A stretch of DNA of 64,000 nt from Burkholderia sp. (GTDB taxonomy: Bacteria > Pseudomonadota > Gammaproteobacteria > Burkholderiales > Burkholderiaceae): assembly GCA_040954445.1 (NCBI GenBank), contig CP144361.1:62001-126000 (forward strand), given 5' to 3'. This document shows positions 20,163-29,092 of this stretch, piece by piece (within the stretch, counting starts at the first letter, position 1; the number at the start of each line of letters is the position of its first letter). The translations under genes and the position numbers were made by a program. Under the pieces are notes generated by a model that did no database searches, was not told the origin of the DNA, and saw nothing but the letters and a program-made list of their open reading frames with translations.

Positions 20163-20505
20163 AAGACATCTGTAGCAAGAAGGTGTTTCTGATTCTCGAC
20201 AACCTGAAGGTGCATCACGCCAAGCCGGTCACGAGGTGGTTGGCCGAGTACGTCGGCGAGATCGAGGTGTTCTATCTGCTGTCGTACAGCCCGGAACTGA
20301 ATTCTGACCAAATGTTTAATACTGCCCTGAAGGCGAACGTGACGAAACAGGCTCCGGCAACGGACCGAGGGGCGTTTCAAAAAAGCGTTCATCAGCTATC
20401 TACGTCGTCTCTAGAAATCACCACAACGTGTCGCTTACTATTTCATGTACGAATCAATTTGTTATGCAGCTTGAGTAAGTTCTCGTATTTTTGATCAATA
20501 AAAGT
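20163..20505 (+). pseudogene. IS630-family transposase, C-terminal fragment
   Basis: Translates as KKVFLILDNLKVHHAKPV, WLAEYVGEIEVFYLLSYSPELN (second Asp and catalytic Glu region) and ALKANVTKQAPA. It is then frameshifted and ends at a TGATCAATAA tip near 20492-20501. The N-terminal two thirds are absent. Confidence 0.8.
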
Positions 20506-20741
20506 TGAAGGTGGCGGTTCCTGTGGGTATCCGAGAGAATCTGGTTTTCAGAACCAACTTCCCGCATAGAAAAGCCGCCAAAATGAAGGCCACCAAGAAA
20601 CCCGGTCGCCGTGTCCAAGCCCCGTTGAAGGTTGTCTTTAAGCGTGATCACGAAGCCCTGTGTGTCGGCTTTGCCTAACAAGTGTACTTGCTGCTACCGA
20701 TGCTCGAGCTGATCCAGAACATGCGGATCAGCGTGGACGAG
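20506..20741. other. unassigned 236-bp stretch
   Basis: Short open frames exist on both strands, but none has a recognisable domain or a convincing start. Possibly the relic of a displaced gene; I cannot name it. Confidence 0.3.
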
Positions 20742-21611
20742 TTGATGTGACGCGCCCAGAGAAAGTTGCCGGTGAGGGTCTTGAACCGATACATCGCATT
20801 CTCGGCAAGCGATCGCCGGTGGTAGCCACTTTCTTGCTTCCATTCTCGACGACCGTCACGGGCAATTGCATCAACCGCGCCATTTACGCCACGCCGCGCC
20901 GGGCATATCCGCTGGCCAATGAACGGCACCCTCGCGTGGCGGATTCGAAGGAATAGCACTGCGTGCAACAATGGCCGCATGGCATAGCTTGGTGTCGTAG
21001 GCACTATCACTGCCGATGACATCGATTTGTTCTTCGCGTGGAATCTGGTCGAGCAACTTAGCCAGAGCGTCAGCTTCAGCCACATTCTGATTCGTCATTA
21101 GCGCGGCATGCACTTGACCTGTATTCGCGTTGAGCGCGAGATGGACTTTACGCCACGTGCGCCGCTTCGAGTAGCCGTGCTGGCGCACCTTCCATTCACC
21201 TTCTCCATAGACCTTCAGACCGGTGCTGTCGACATCCAGATGGATCGGTTCATTGTCACGAAGGATCGGCAGTTCGATATCAAGCGTTTTTGTCCGGCGA
21301 CAGAGCGTAGCGTAATTCGGCACCGGCAAGTTCGGGAAGGCCAGATCGCGCAGACTGTGGGTAAAATATTGCAGGGCGCGCAACGTCAGTCGATAGACGG
21401 TCTTCACGCCAAGTAATGCCTGAATCAGCGTATCGCCGTATAGACACTGGCGACCACGTGTGGGTATGGCATCGGGTATTCTGGCAAGGACGGCTTCATC
21501 TATCCATATTGTTACGTTCCCCCGGTGGGTCAGGCCTTCATTATAGGCCGCCCAATTCCTGACACGGTAGCGTGCCTTCGGCTCACCTTTCTTGTGTATG
21601 TCCTTGCGCAT
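20742..21611 (-). pseudogene. IS903-group transposase, frameshifted and 3'-truncated
   Basis: Starts MRKDIHKKGEPK at 21611. One extra T near 20884 shifts the frame after MPGAAWR. Several private substitutions are present (LTHRGNV, LDVDSTGLK, YDTKLCH). Confidence 0.85.
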
Positions 21612-21723
21612 TTTCTTGGCAAAAATTAGGCAGTTACTCTGGAATCTGACTTGATCGGGGGCTGGCACCGAGACCGGTGCGCGTAAACATCAATGGATCT
21701 CGCTCGATTTATGCAACAACGCC
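20742..21723 (-). mobile_element. IS903-like element lacking its right end
   Basis: The left end is at 21723. The copy stops at about 20742, inside the last 40 codons of the transposase. The missing right end is found in inverted orientation immediately beyond the left end (21724-21866). Confidence 0.82.
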
Positions 21724-21866
21724 ACTCGCAGGCGACCGAGGTCTCCATTCGCGTCGGCGTCATCAACCGTATGGCGGACCTCGCTCGTCCGCAATCCGTT
21801 CGTATTGCCTAAAATTATGCCCGTCGATGCTATTGCATCCTCACACTCGATTTATGCAACAACGCC
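21724..21866 (+). mobile_element. IS903-like right end, inverted partner
   Basis: 143 bp running from the ATEVSIRVGVINRM codons to the right tip. Its break point (ACTCGCAGGCGACCG) is exactly where the adjoining copy at 20742 is cut. Confidence 0.8.
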
Positions 21867-22470
21867 TGACTACGAGGCCGTACCGCGCGAGTTCAGGATG
21901 GCGCCTTCGATATTCCAGCGCAAGGGAACGGGAGTGCACATCGAGTACGGGACAGCGGCGATACCGCTGGGCCAGATGCTGGTCGCTGCGTCCGAACGCG
22001 GGATCTGCAGAATTGCGTTTGGCGATGCTGCAGCGTCGCTTGTTGCCGATCTGAGCGATACATTTTCGAATGCCGAATGCGTGGCCGCGCCTAAGCGGCT
22101 CGCGTCTTTCTTTGCCGAGATCGATGCCTATCTGCGCGGTTCAAGCGAATGCATCGCGCTGCCGCTCGACATCAGCGCGCCGGCGTTCCGGCAGCGTGTC
22201 TGGGAGGCCCTGCAGAAGATCCCTTACGGCGAGACGCGCAGCTACGCGCAGATCGCCGAGGCGGTTGGTTCGCCGCTCGCGGTGCGTGCCGTCGCTAGTG
22301 CCAGCGCCTCGAATCCCGTTGCATTGGCGATTCCCTGCCATCGCGTGATCCACAAGGACGGCACGGTGACGGGCTACCGCTGGGGTACGGCGCGCAAGGT
22401 TGCGCTGCTTGCGGCCGAAGCGAGGCACGTAGCGGGCGAGCCGACCGCTCTTTCGCTCGACGCTGCATAA
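21817..22470 (+). CDS. ada: truncated Ada: O6-alkylguanine-DNA alkyltransferase domain
   Basis: The native frame runs from 21867 (DYEAVPREFRMAPSIFQRKG, the tail of the AraC-type helix-turn-helix domain) through the methyltransferase domain. The active-site motif is PCHRVIHKDGTVTGYRWG, and the helix-turn-helix-like ALQKIPYGETRSYAQIAEAVG precedes it. The domain removes methyl groups from guanine O6 by transfer to its own Cys. The N-terminal phosphotriester-repair and DNA-binding domains of full Ada are gone, replaced by an IS tip that provides an ATG (21817); an ATG at 21898 is an alternative start. The catalytic domain is complete, so it may still work like Ogt but cannot act as an Ada regulator. 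Confidence 0.8.
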   Translation: MPVDAIASSHSIYATTPDYEAVPREFRMAPSIFQRKGTGVHIEYGTAAIPLGQMLVAASERGICRIAFGDAAASLVADLSDTFSNAECVAAPKRLASFFAEIDAYLRGSSECIALPLDISAPAFRQRVWEALQKIPYGETRSYAQIAEAVGSPLAVRAVASASASNPVALAIPCHRVIHKDGTVTGYRWGTARKVALLAAEARHVAGEPTALSLDAA

Positions 22471-22555
22471 GCAAGGCGCAGGCGCGGGCATGGCCCGCGT
22501 GTCGAGATCGACTGACTGTTTGCGGCACGCCCTACCCACTACCTGCACCTGCTGC

Positions 22556-22615
22556 GGTGTTGTTGCATCAATCGATGCGTGAGGACGCAATGGCATCGAT
22601 TGATGCAACAACGCC
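22556..22615. mobile_element. 60-bp palindromic mini-element
   Basis: Arms of about 23 bp (GGTGTTGTTGCATCAATCGA and inverse) around a short centre containing GTGAGGACGCAATG. Together with 40078-40143 it is one of the smallest members of the family. No matching flanking 9-mers. Confidence 0.8.
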
Positions 22616-22728
22616 GTTTTCTTGGAAAGATTAGGCAGTTACTCTGAAATCTGACTTGATAGGGAGCTGGCCCCGCGACCGTTGCGCGTCAACGTCAATG
22701 GATCTCGCTCGGTTTATGCAACAATGCC
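22616..22728 (-). mobile_element. IS903-like left end, solo fragment
   Basis: 113 bp of the transposase-upstream end, from just before the start codon to the tip. The adjoining mini-element cuts it. Confidence 0.75.
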
Positions 22729-22786
22729 CGCTCCAACCTTCAACTGCGAAGAGGGGATAACGCCCTTCATCGCGCGACATCGTCGA

Positions 22787-23689
22787 TCAGGCCGGAAATA
22801 CGCCCGTCGACAGGTAACGATCACCACGATCGCAGACGATGAAGACGATAGTCGCGTTCTTGACTTGGCGCGCGATACGCATCGCCACCTCGCAGGCACC
22901 ACCCGAAGAAATGCCGCAAAAGATACCCTCGATGGCCGCGAGCTTGCGCGTCATCGTTTCCGAGGCGGCTTGACTCACGTTCTCGATGCGGTCGACACGG
23001 TTGCGGTCGAAGATTTTTGGCATATAGGCCTCAGGCCACTTGCGGATACCGGGAATGCGCGAGCCTTCCTCGGGTTGTGCGCCAATGATCTTGATACGCT
23101 CGCTTTTTTCCTTGAGGAAGAGCGAGGTGCCCATAATAGTGCCGGTGGTGCCCATCGCCGAAACGAAGTGCGTGATGCGGCCTTCGGTGTCGAGCCAGAT
23201 TTCGGGGCCAGTGGTTTCGTAGTGCGCGATCGGATTGTCGGGATTCGCGAACTGGTCGAGGATCACGCCCTTGCCTTCGCGTTGCATCTGATCGGCTAGG
23301 TCGCGCGCGCACTCCATGCCGCCCTTGACTGGTGTCAATATGATCTCGGCGCCATAGGCGGCCATACTCTGGCGGCGCTCTACCGAGAGATCCTCGGGTA
23401 TGATCAGCACCATTTTGTAGCTCCGGATCGCCGCAGCCATTGCCAGCGCGATGCCGGTATTGCCGCTGGTCGCTTCGATCAGCGTATCGCCGGGCTTGAT
23501 GCGACCGCGTTCCTCGGCCTTGCGGATCATCGACAGTGCAGGCCGGTCCTTCACCGAGCCGGCCGGGTTGTTCCCTTCGAGCTTGGCCAGGATCACGTTG
23601 TTACGGGTTCGAATCTCGTTGTCTGGCAGACGGACGAGTTGTACGAGCGGCGTGTTGTTGATCGTGTCTTCGATAGTTTTGTAAGCCAT
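22787..23689 (-). CDS. cysM: cysteine synthase B (O-acetylserine sulfhydrylase)
   Basis: PLP-dependent enzyme making cysteine from O-acetylserine and sulfide or thiosulfate. 300 aa, start MAYKTIEDTINNTPLVQLVRL. The PLP lysine is in NPAGSVKDRPA, the substrate loop is EATSGNTGIALA, the phosphate loop region is MGTTGTIMG and the C-terminal serine is in GISSGGACEVA. Length and motifs match CysM rather than CysK. The longer frame upstream runs into IS tips and is not native. IS pieces lie within about 60 bp on both sides. Confidence 0.96.
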   Translation of the reverse strand: MAYKTIEDTINNTPLVQLVRLPDNEIRTRNNVILAKLEGNNPAGSVKDRPALSMIRKAEERGRIKPGDTLIEATSGNTGIALAMAAAIRSYKMVLIIPEDLSVERRQSMAAYGAEIILTPVKGGMECARDLADQMQREGKGVILDQFANPDNPIAHYETTGPEIWLDTEGRITHFVSAMGTTGTIMGTSLFLKEKSERIKIIGAQPEEGSRIPGIRKWPEAYMPKIFDRNRVDRIENVSQAASETMTRKLAAIEGIFCGISSGGACEVAMRIARQVKNATIVFIVCDRGDRYLSTGVFPA

Positions 23690-23737
23690 AGATGTAGTGT
23701 GATTGCGCTGCCTGCGGTGGCCTCCAGTTTTTCTAGA

Positions 23738-23782
23738 GGCGTTGTTGCATAAATCGGCGTGAGGATGCAACGGCATCGACGG
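23738..23782 (-). repeat. solo IS903-like right tip
   Basis: GGCGTTGTTGCATAAATCG and about 25 more bases of the right end, followed directly by another copy's right end at 23783. Similar solo tips are at 24493-24538 and 26057-26122. Confidence 0.75.
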
Positions 23783-24492
23783 GGCGTTTTTGCATAAATC
23801 GAGCGAGGAGACGTCAATGAGATTGACGGGCATAATCAGGCGATAGGAACGGATTGTGAGGACGAGCGAGGTCCGCCATGCGGTTGATTACGTCGACTCG
23901 CGGGCAACCTCGGTCGCCTGCGAGGCGATGTGACGCGCCCAGAGACAGTTTCCGGTGAGCGCCTTGAACCGATACATCGCATTCTCGGCAAGCGATCGCC
24001 GGTGGTAGCCAGTGTCTTGCTTCCATTCTCGACGACCGTCACGGGCAATTGCATCAACCGCGCCATCACGCCACGCCGCGCCGGGCATATCCGCTGGCCA
24101 ATGAACGGCACCCTCGCGTGGCGGAATCGAAGGAATAGCATTGCGTGCAGCAATGGCCGCATGGCATGGCTTGATGTCGTAGTCACCGTCGTCATCGATG
24201 ACATCGATTTGTTTGTCGCGTGGAATCTGGTCAAGCAACTTGGCCAGAGCGTCACCGTCAGCCATATTCTGATTCGTCATTAGCTCGGCATGCACTTGAC
24301 CCGTATTCGCGTTGAGCGCGAGATGGACTTTACGCCACGTGCGCCGCTTCTGGTAGCCGTGCTGGAGCACCTTCCATTCACCTTCTCCATAGACCTCCAG
24401 ACCGGTGCTGTCGACAACCAGATAGATCTGTTCGTTGTCGCGAAGGATCGGCAGTTCGACATCAAGCGTTTTTGCCCGGCGACAGAGTGTGG
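23783..24492 (-). pseudogene. IS903-like element, 3' portion with broken transposase
   Basis: Minus-strand copy from the right tip to the LCRRAKTLDVELPIL codons; the transposase part spans 23836-24492. Frame damage near 23890 separates the C-terminal residues, and substitutions are numerous (SMTTVTTTSSH region). The 5' half is absent, cut by a solo right tip at 24493-24538. Confidence 0.82.
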
Positions 24493-24538
24493 GGCGTTGT
24501 TGCATAAATCGAGCGTGAGGACACAAGGGCATCGACGG
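24493..24538 (-). repeat. solo IS903-like right tip
   Basis: 46 bp of the right end inserted between two larger pieces; ends GACGGG as in other tips. Confidence 0.7.
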
Positions 24539-25663
24539 GGCCGTTCGTTGCATAAATCGAGCCAGATCCGTTGACGTTTACGCGCGACGATCGCGGGGCC
24601 AGCCTCCTATCAAGTCAGATTCCAGAGTAACTGCCTAATTTTTGCCAAGAAAATGCGCAAAGACATACACAAGAAAGGTGAGCCGAAGGCACGCTACCGT
24701 GTCAGGAATTGGGCGGCCTATAATGAAGGCCTGATCAACCGGGGGAACGTAACAATATGGATAGATGAAGCCGTCCTTGCCAGCATACCCGATGCCATAC
24801 CCACACGTGGTCGCCCGTGTCTATACGGCGATACGCTGATTCAGGCATTACTTGGCGTGAAGACCGTCTATCGACTGACGTTGCACGCCCTGCAAGGTTT
24901 CACCCCAAGTCTGCGCGATCTGGCCTTCCCGAGCTTGCCGGTACCGAATTACACCACGCTCTGTCGCCGGGCAAAAACGCTTGATGTCGAACTGCCGATC
25001 CTTCGCGACAACGAACAGATCTATCTGGTTGTCGACAGCACCGGTCTGAAGGTCTATGGAGAAGGTGAATGGAAGGTGTGCCAGCACGGCTACTCGAAGC
25101 GGCGCACGTGGCGTAAAGTCCATCTCGCGCTCAACGCGAATACGGGTCAAGTGCATGCCGCGCTAATGACGAATCAGAATGTGGCTGACGGTGACGCTCT
25201 GGCCAAGTTGCTCGACCAGATTCCACGCGAAGAACAAATCGATGTCATCGGCGGTGATGGTGCCTACGACACAAAGCCATGCCATGCGGCCATTGCTGCA
25301 CGCAATGCTATTCCTTCGATTCCGCCACGCGAGGGTGCCGTTCATTGGCCAGCGGATATGCCCGGTGCGGCGTGGCGTGATGGCGCGGTTGATGCAATTG
25401 CCCGTGACGGTCGTCGAGAATGGAAGCAAGACACTGGCTACCACCGGCGATCGCTTGCCGAGAATGCGATGTATCGGTTCAAGACCCTCACCGGAAATTG
25501 TCTCTGGGCGCGTCACATCGAGGCGCAGGCGACCGAGGTCTCCATTCGCGTCGGCGTCATCAACCGTATGGCGGACCTCGCTCGTCCGCAATCCGTTCGT
25601 ATCGCCTGCATTATGCCCGTCCGATGCCATGGCGTCCTCACGTTCGATTTATGCAACAACGCC
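24539..25663 (+). mobile_element. IS903-like element, nearly complete
   Basis: The left tip is slightly degenerate (GGCCGTTCGTTGCATAAATC); the right tip is normal. The length is consistent with a full copy. Confidence 0.85.
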
Positions 25664-25711
25664 ACTGTCAGCCACATTCCGATGCATCATCAGCGCCGGC
25701 ATATAATTTGA
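24653..25711 (+). CDS. IS903-group transposase with lost stop codon (352 aa)
   Basis: Complete catalytic domain and uninterrupted frame from MRKDIHKKGEPK. The usual TGA after QSVRIA is TGC here, so translation continues through the IS right end (CIMPVRCHGVLTFDLCNNA) and 16 codons into flanking sequence. Catalytic motifs are intact. The extension may reduce activity. Confidence 0.88.
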   Translation: MRKDIHKKGEPKARYRVRNWAAYNEGLINRGNVTIWIDEAVLASIPDAIPTRGRPCLYGDTLIQALLGVKTVYRLTLHALQGFTPSLRDLAFPSLPVPNYTTLCRRAKTLDVELPILRDNEQIYLVVDSTGLKVYGEGEWKVCQHGYSKRRTWRKVHLALNANTGQVHAALMTNQNVADGDALAKLLDQIPREEQIDVIGGDGAYDTKPCHAAIAARNAIPSIPPREGAVHWPADMPGAAWRDGAVDAIARDGRREWKQDTGYHRRSLAENAMYRFKTLTGNCLWARHIEAQATEVSIRVGVINRMADLARPQSVRIACIMPVRCHGVLTFDLCNNATVSHIPMHHQRRHII

Positions 25712-26056
25712 CCCATGTCTGCGTTAAGCGTACAATACAATTGTCAATATAGTGAGAGTGTACAGCATTCGAGTAGCCGTGCTATTGATCTGTAATTCGT
25801 GATCAGCGTATTGCTGTACAGAGGTCGCTGACTGAGCGTGGGTATAGCGTCGTCGGACATTCAGGCAAGGACGGCTTCATCTATCCATATCGTCACGTTC
25901 CTCCGGTTGATCAGGCCTAGGTTATAGGCCGTCCAGTTCTTGACACGGTAGCCAGCCTTCGGCTCACATATCTTGTGTCTGTTTCTGCGCATTTTCTTGG
26001 CAAAAATTGAGAGTTTACGCCGGAATTTGACTTGCGCCAGTTCATACAACAACGCC
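25664..26056 (-). pseudogene. IS903-like element, ancient degenerate fragment
   Basis: Recognisable as transposase start region (INRRNVTIWIDEAVLA, with AGYRVKNWTAYN) plus scattered middle pieces, with large internal deletion and many substitutions. The left tip is at 26056. It is among the most diverged copies, so it marks an early wave. Confidence 0.75.
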
Positions 26057-26122
26057 CGTATCGCCTGAAATTATGCCTGTCGATACCATTGCGTCTTCAT
26101 GTTCGATTGATGCAACAACGTC
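26057..26122 (+). repeat. solo IS903-like right tip
   Basis: CGTATCGCCTGAAATTATG followed by the diverged tip ending CAACAACGTC, 18 bp upstream of the peptidase start codon. Confidence 0.75.
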
Positions 26123-26140
26123 CTCTCCAGCCGAACTACA

Positions 26141-28267
26141 ATGTCTGATTCGTTCCACTGGCCTGACGGGCCGGATCCCTTCAAGTTCCTCGAGTCGCTC
26201 GACAGCCAGCGCGCTCGTGCCTGGGTCGACCAGCAGAACGCGCGCACCCACGCCGCGCTGCACCGCGACGAAGCTTTTACCACGTTCTCCGCGCGCCTGA
26301 CCAAGGTTTACCTTCCGCGCGAGCGGCCTGTGATCCCGGCGCGCAGGCGCGAGTGGGCCTACAGCGTTTGGCAGGACGATCGCCATCTCAAGGGCCTGTG
26401 GCGTCGTGCGCGCTGGGATGATTGGCGTGCCGGCAAGCCGGACTGGCAAGTGTTGCTCGATGTCGATGCGCTTTGTACGCACGAGGGAGAATCCTGGGTA
26501 TTCAAACACGATGTGATCCTCTATCCGGACGGCGATCGCGCGCTGCTATCGCTTTCGCCCGGCGGTTCCGACGCGATGGTGGTACGCGAGTTCGACCTGG
26601 AACGGCAGTGCTTCGTCGAAGACGGCTTCCGGATCGACGAACCCGGCAATCATACTGTTGACTGGATCGATCGCGATACTGTCTACGTGAGCTGGGAGCG
26701 CGATGAGGCCTCGACAACCAAGGCCGGTTATCCTTACGAGGTGCGACGCTGGACGCGCGGAATGGCGCTCGATGAGGCACCCGTGGTCTTCCGTGGCGAG
26801 CCCGACGACATCAGCGTCGTCGCGGCTTTTCACTCGATCGAGCAGCGCCATACCGCCTGGCGTACTGTCGATTTCTTCGACTTGCATACCTACCGGCTCG
26901 ATGCAGAGGGTGAGTGGCGGCGCTACGAGGTGCCAGCGCATGTAATTGTGGGTTTCTGGCACGGCTGGCTGGTGTTGAAGCCGCGTCTCGACTGGGATTG
27001 TGAAGGCGTGCTGCACACTGGCGGCTCGCTGCTGGCGATTCGCGAGGACGTTTTCCTGGCCGGCTCGCGCTGCTTCACCACGCTGTTCGCGCCGAGTCCC
27101 TCGACCTCGGCCTGCCGCTGGACTTACACGCGTCACACGCTGATTGCGGGTTGGCTTGACGACGTACACAAGCGCATCCTGCTCTGGCAGCCACAACAGC
27201 AGGAAGACGGCAGCTGGACCTGGACTTCACGGCAGTTCGCTGGGGTCGGCGAGGCTGAGATCAATCTCGAGCCAGTGGAGCCGACGCTCAACGACGAAGT
27301 ATTCGTCAGTGTCGATACCTTCCTCAATCCGCCCGAATACTGGTTCGCCGATCTTGCCGACCAGGTCGGGGATGCCGCCCCGCCCCGCGTGCTGCTCGAC
27401 CGACCTCCCGTGCAGTTTGAGGCCGGCGCTTTGGTGGTGCGGCGTGCGTCGTCGCGCTCGCGCGACGGCACCGAGGTGCCATACACACTGATCGGGCCGC
27501 GCGATACGCTCGACGGCGAGGCCGATGCGCAAGGGGCGACGCGGCGCACTCCGCGCCCCTGCCTGTTGTACGGCTACGGCGGCTTCGCGATTCCTAACCT
27601 GCCGGCCTACAGCGATGCACTCGGCATCGCCTGGCTGGAGCCTGGCGGCGTGGCTGTTTTCGCGCATATCCGTGGTGGCGGCGAATTCGGCTCGCGCTGG
27701 CATACTGATGCACAGCGCGAACAGCGCCAGCGTTCCTTCGACGATTTCATCGCGGTGGCTGAGCATCTGATCGAAAGTGGCGTAACCACAGCTGCGCAGC
27801 TCGGCATCGAGGGCGGAAGCAACGGCGGCCTGCTGGTAGCGGCCTGCATGGTGCAGCGGCCCGAGTTGTACGGCGCAGTGCTATGCCAGGTGCCGCTACT
27901 CGACATGCAGCGCTACCCGAAGCTGCACGCAGGCGCGGCCTGGCTCGACGAATACGGCGACCCCGACGATGCACAGCAGGGAGCGGCACTGGCCGCCTAT
28001 TCGCCGTATCATCGCGTGCGCGCGGATCGTATGTATCCGCCGCTGCTGCTGAGCAGTTCGACACGCGACGATCGCGTGCATCCAGCCCATGCGCGCAAGA
28101 TGGCCGCGCGCATGCAGTCGCTCGGTCACGAACAGGTCTGGTACTGGGAGAATACCGTCGGCGGCCACGGGAACGCCGACAACCTAGAACGCGCCGCATC
28201 GGATGCGACCGATTTCAGCTTCCTCTGGGCGCATCTTGGCCCGGCGCCGGCGAAAGCAGGAAGCTGA
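26141..28267 (+). CDS. S9-family prolyl oligopeptidase-like serine peptidase
   Basis: A 708-aa protein with an N-terminal seven-bladed propeller (about residues 60-430) gating a C-terminal alpha/beta-hydrolase domain. The catalytic Ser lies in GIEGGSNGGLLVAA, the Asp in SSSTRDDRVHPAHA and the His in NTVGGHGNADN. These are S9A/prolyl endopeptidase signatures, and the enzyme cleaves short peptides after proline. There is no signal peptide, so it is probably cytosolic. The ATG at 26141 lies just after an IS tip (26122), so the native promoter has probably been displaced. The stop lies inside a 17-bp tandem repeat. No internal damage was seen. Confidence 0.92.
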   Translation: MSDSFHWPDGPDPFKFLESLDSQRARAWVDQQNARTHAALHRDEAFTTFSARLTKVYLPRERPVIPARRREWAYSVWQDDRHLKGLWRRARWDDWRAGKPDWQVLLDVDALCTHEGESWVFKHDVILYPDGDRALLSLSPGGSDAMVVREFDLERQCFVEDGFRIDEPGNHTVDWIDRDTVYVSWERDEASTTKAGYPYEVRRWTRGMALDEAPVVFRGEPDDISVVAAFHSIEQRHTAWRTVDFFDLHTYRLDAEGEWRRYEVPAHVIVGFWHGWLVLKPRLDWDCEGVLHTGGSLLAIREDVFLAGSRCFTTLFAPSPSTSACRWTYTRHTLIAGWLDDVHKRILLWQPQQQEDGSWTWTSRQFAGVGEAEINLEPVEPTLNDEVFVSVDTFLNPPEYWFADLADQVGDAAPPRVLLDRPPVQFEAGALVVRRASSRSRDGTEVPYTLIGPRDTLDGEADAQGATRRTPRPCLLYGYGGFAIPNLPAYSDALGIAWLEPGGVAVFAHIRGGGEFGSRWHTDAQREQRQRSFDDFIAVAEHLIESGVTTAAQLGIEGGSNGGLLVAACMVQRPELYGAVLCQVPLLDMQRYPKLHAGAAWLDEYGDPDDAQQGAALAAYSPYHRVRADRMYPPLLLSSSTRDDRVHPAHARKMAARMQSLGHEQVWYWENTVGGHGNADNLERAASDATDFSFLWAHLGPAPAKAGS

Positions 28268-28292
28268 TAGACAGAGGAAGCTGATAGACAGA
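28259..28292 (+). repeat. 17-bp tandem duplication at the peptidase stop codon
   Basis: GGAAGCTGATAGACAGA occurs twice in direct succession. The first copy contains the stop codon TGA. Confidence 0.85.
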
Positions 28293-28303
28293 GATAGGGA
28301 GAT

Positions 28304-28593
28304 AGCGTTGCTGTATACATCGGGCGTGAGCATCACCGTCAGACACATTCTGATGCGTCATCAGCACGGCATGCACTCGACCTGTATTCGCGTTAAGCGC
28401 GAGATGGGCTTTACGCCACGTGCGCCGCTTCGAGTAAGCGTGCCGGCGTACCTTTTCCCCATCCACCTTCATCATAGACCTTCAGACCAGTGCTGTCGAC
28501 CACCAGTGTGGATCGGTTCGCTGTCGAGAAGGATCGGCACAGTTCGACATCAACTGTTTTTGCCAGGCGACAGAGCGTCGTGTAATTCGGTAC
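28304..28593 (-). pseudogene. IS903-like element, degenerate internally deleted fragment
   Basis: A diverged right tip (AGCGTTGCTGTATACATCG) is joined directly to the middle of the transposase gene (VSDGDAHA back to LNANTGRVHAVLMTHQ and part of the DSTGL region). Many indels. Confidence 0.75.
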
Positions 28594-29092
28594 GGCGTTG
28601 TTGCATAAATCGAGCGAGATCCGTTGACGTTTACGCGCAACGGTCGCGGGGCCAGCCTCCTATCAAGTCAGATTCCAGAGTAACTGCCTAATTTTTGCCA
28701 AGAAAATGCGCAAGGACATACACAAGATAGGTGAGCCGAAGGCTCGCTAGCGTGCCGGGAATTGGGCGGCCTATAAATGAAGGCCTGATCAACCGGGGGA
28801 ACGTAACAATATGGATAGATGAAGCCGTCCTTGCCAGAATACCCGATGCCATACCCACACGTGGTCGCCCGTGTCTATACGACGATACGCTGATTCAGGC
28901 ATTACTTGGCGTGAAGACCGTCTATCGACTGACGTTGCGCGCCCTGCAAGGTTTCACCTAAAGTCTGCGCGATCTGGCCTGCCCGAGCTTGCCGGTGCCG
29001 AATTACACCACGCTCTGGCGCCGGGCAAAAACGCTTGATGTCGAACTGCCGATCCTTCGTGACAATGAACCGATCCATCTGGTTGTCGACAG
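28594..29092 (+). pseudogene. IS903-like element, 5' fragment
   Basis: Left tip and the transposase start (ATG at 28706). A stop after about 14 codons and later frame breaks are present. It ends at LVVDR, cut by the right tip of the next copy. The missing 3' half is not found on the far side of that copy, so it has been deleted. Confidence 0.82.

Noticed and set aside
20454..20681. 75-aa minus-strand frame between IS pieces
   Set aside because: No family match, no ribosome-binding site, and it ends in an IS630 remnant. Left as unassigned sequence.
22682..23299. 205-aa frame opposite cysM, starting in an IS tip
   Set aside because: Shadow of cysM; its start is inside mobile DNA and no motif is seen.
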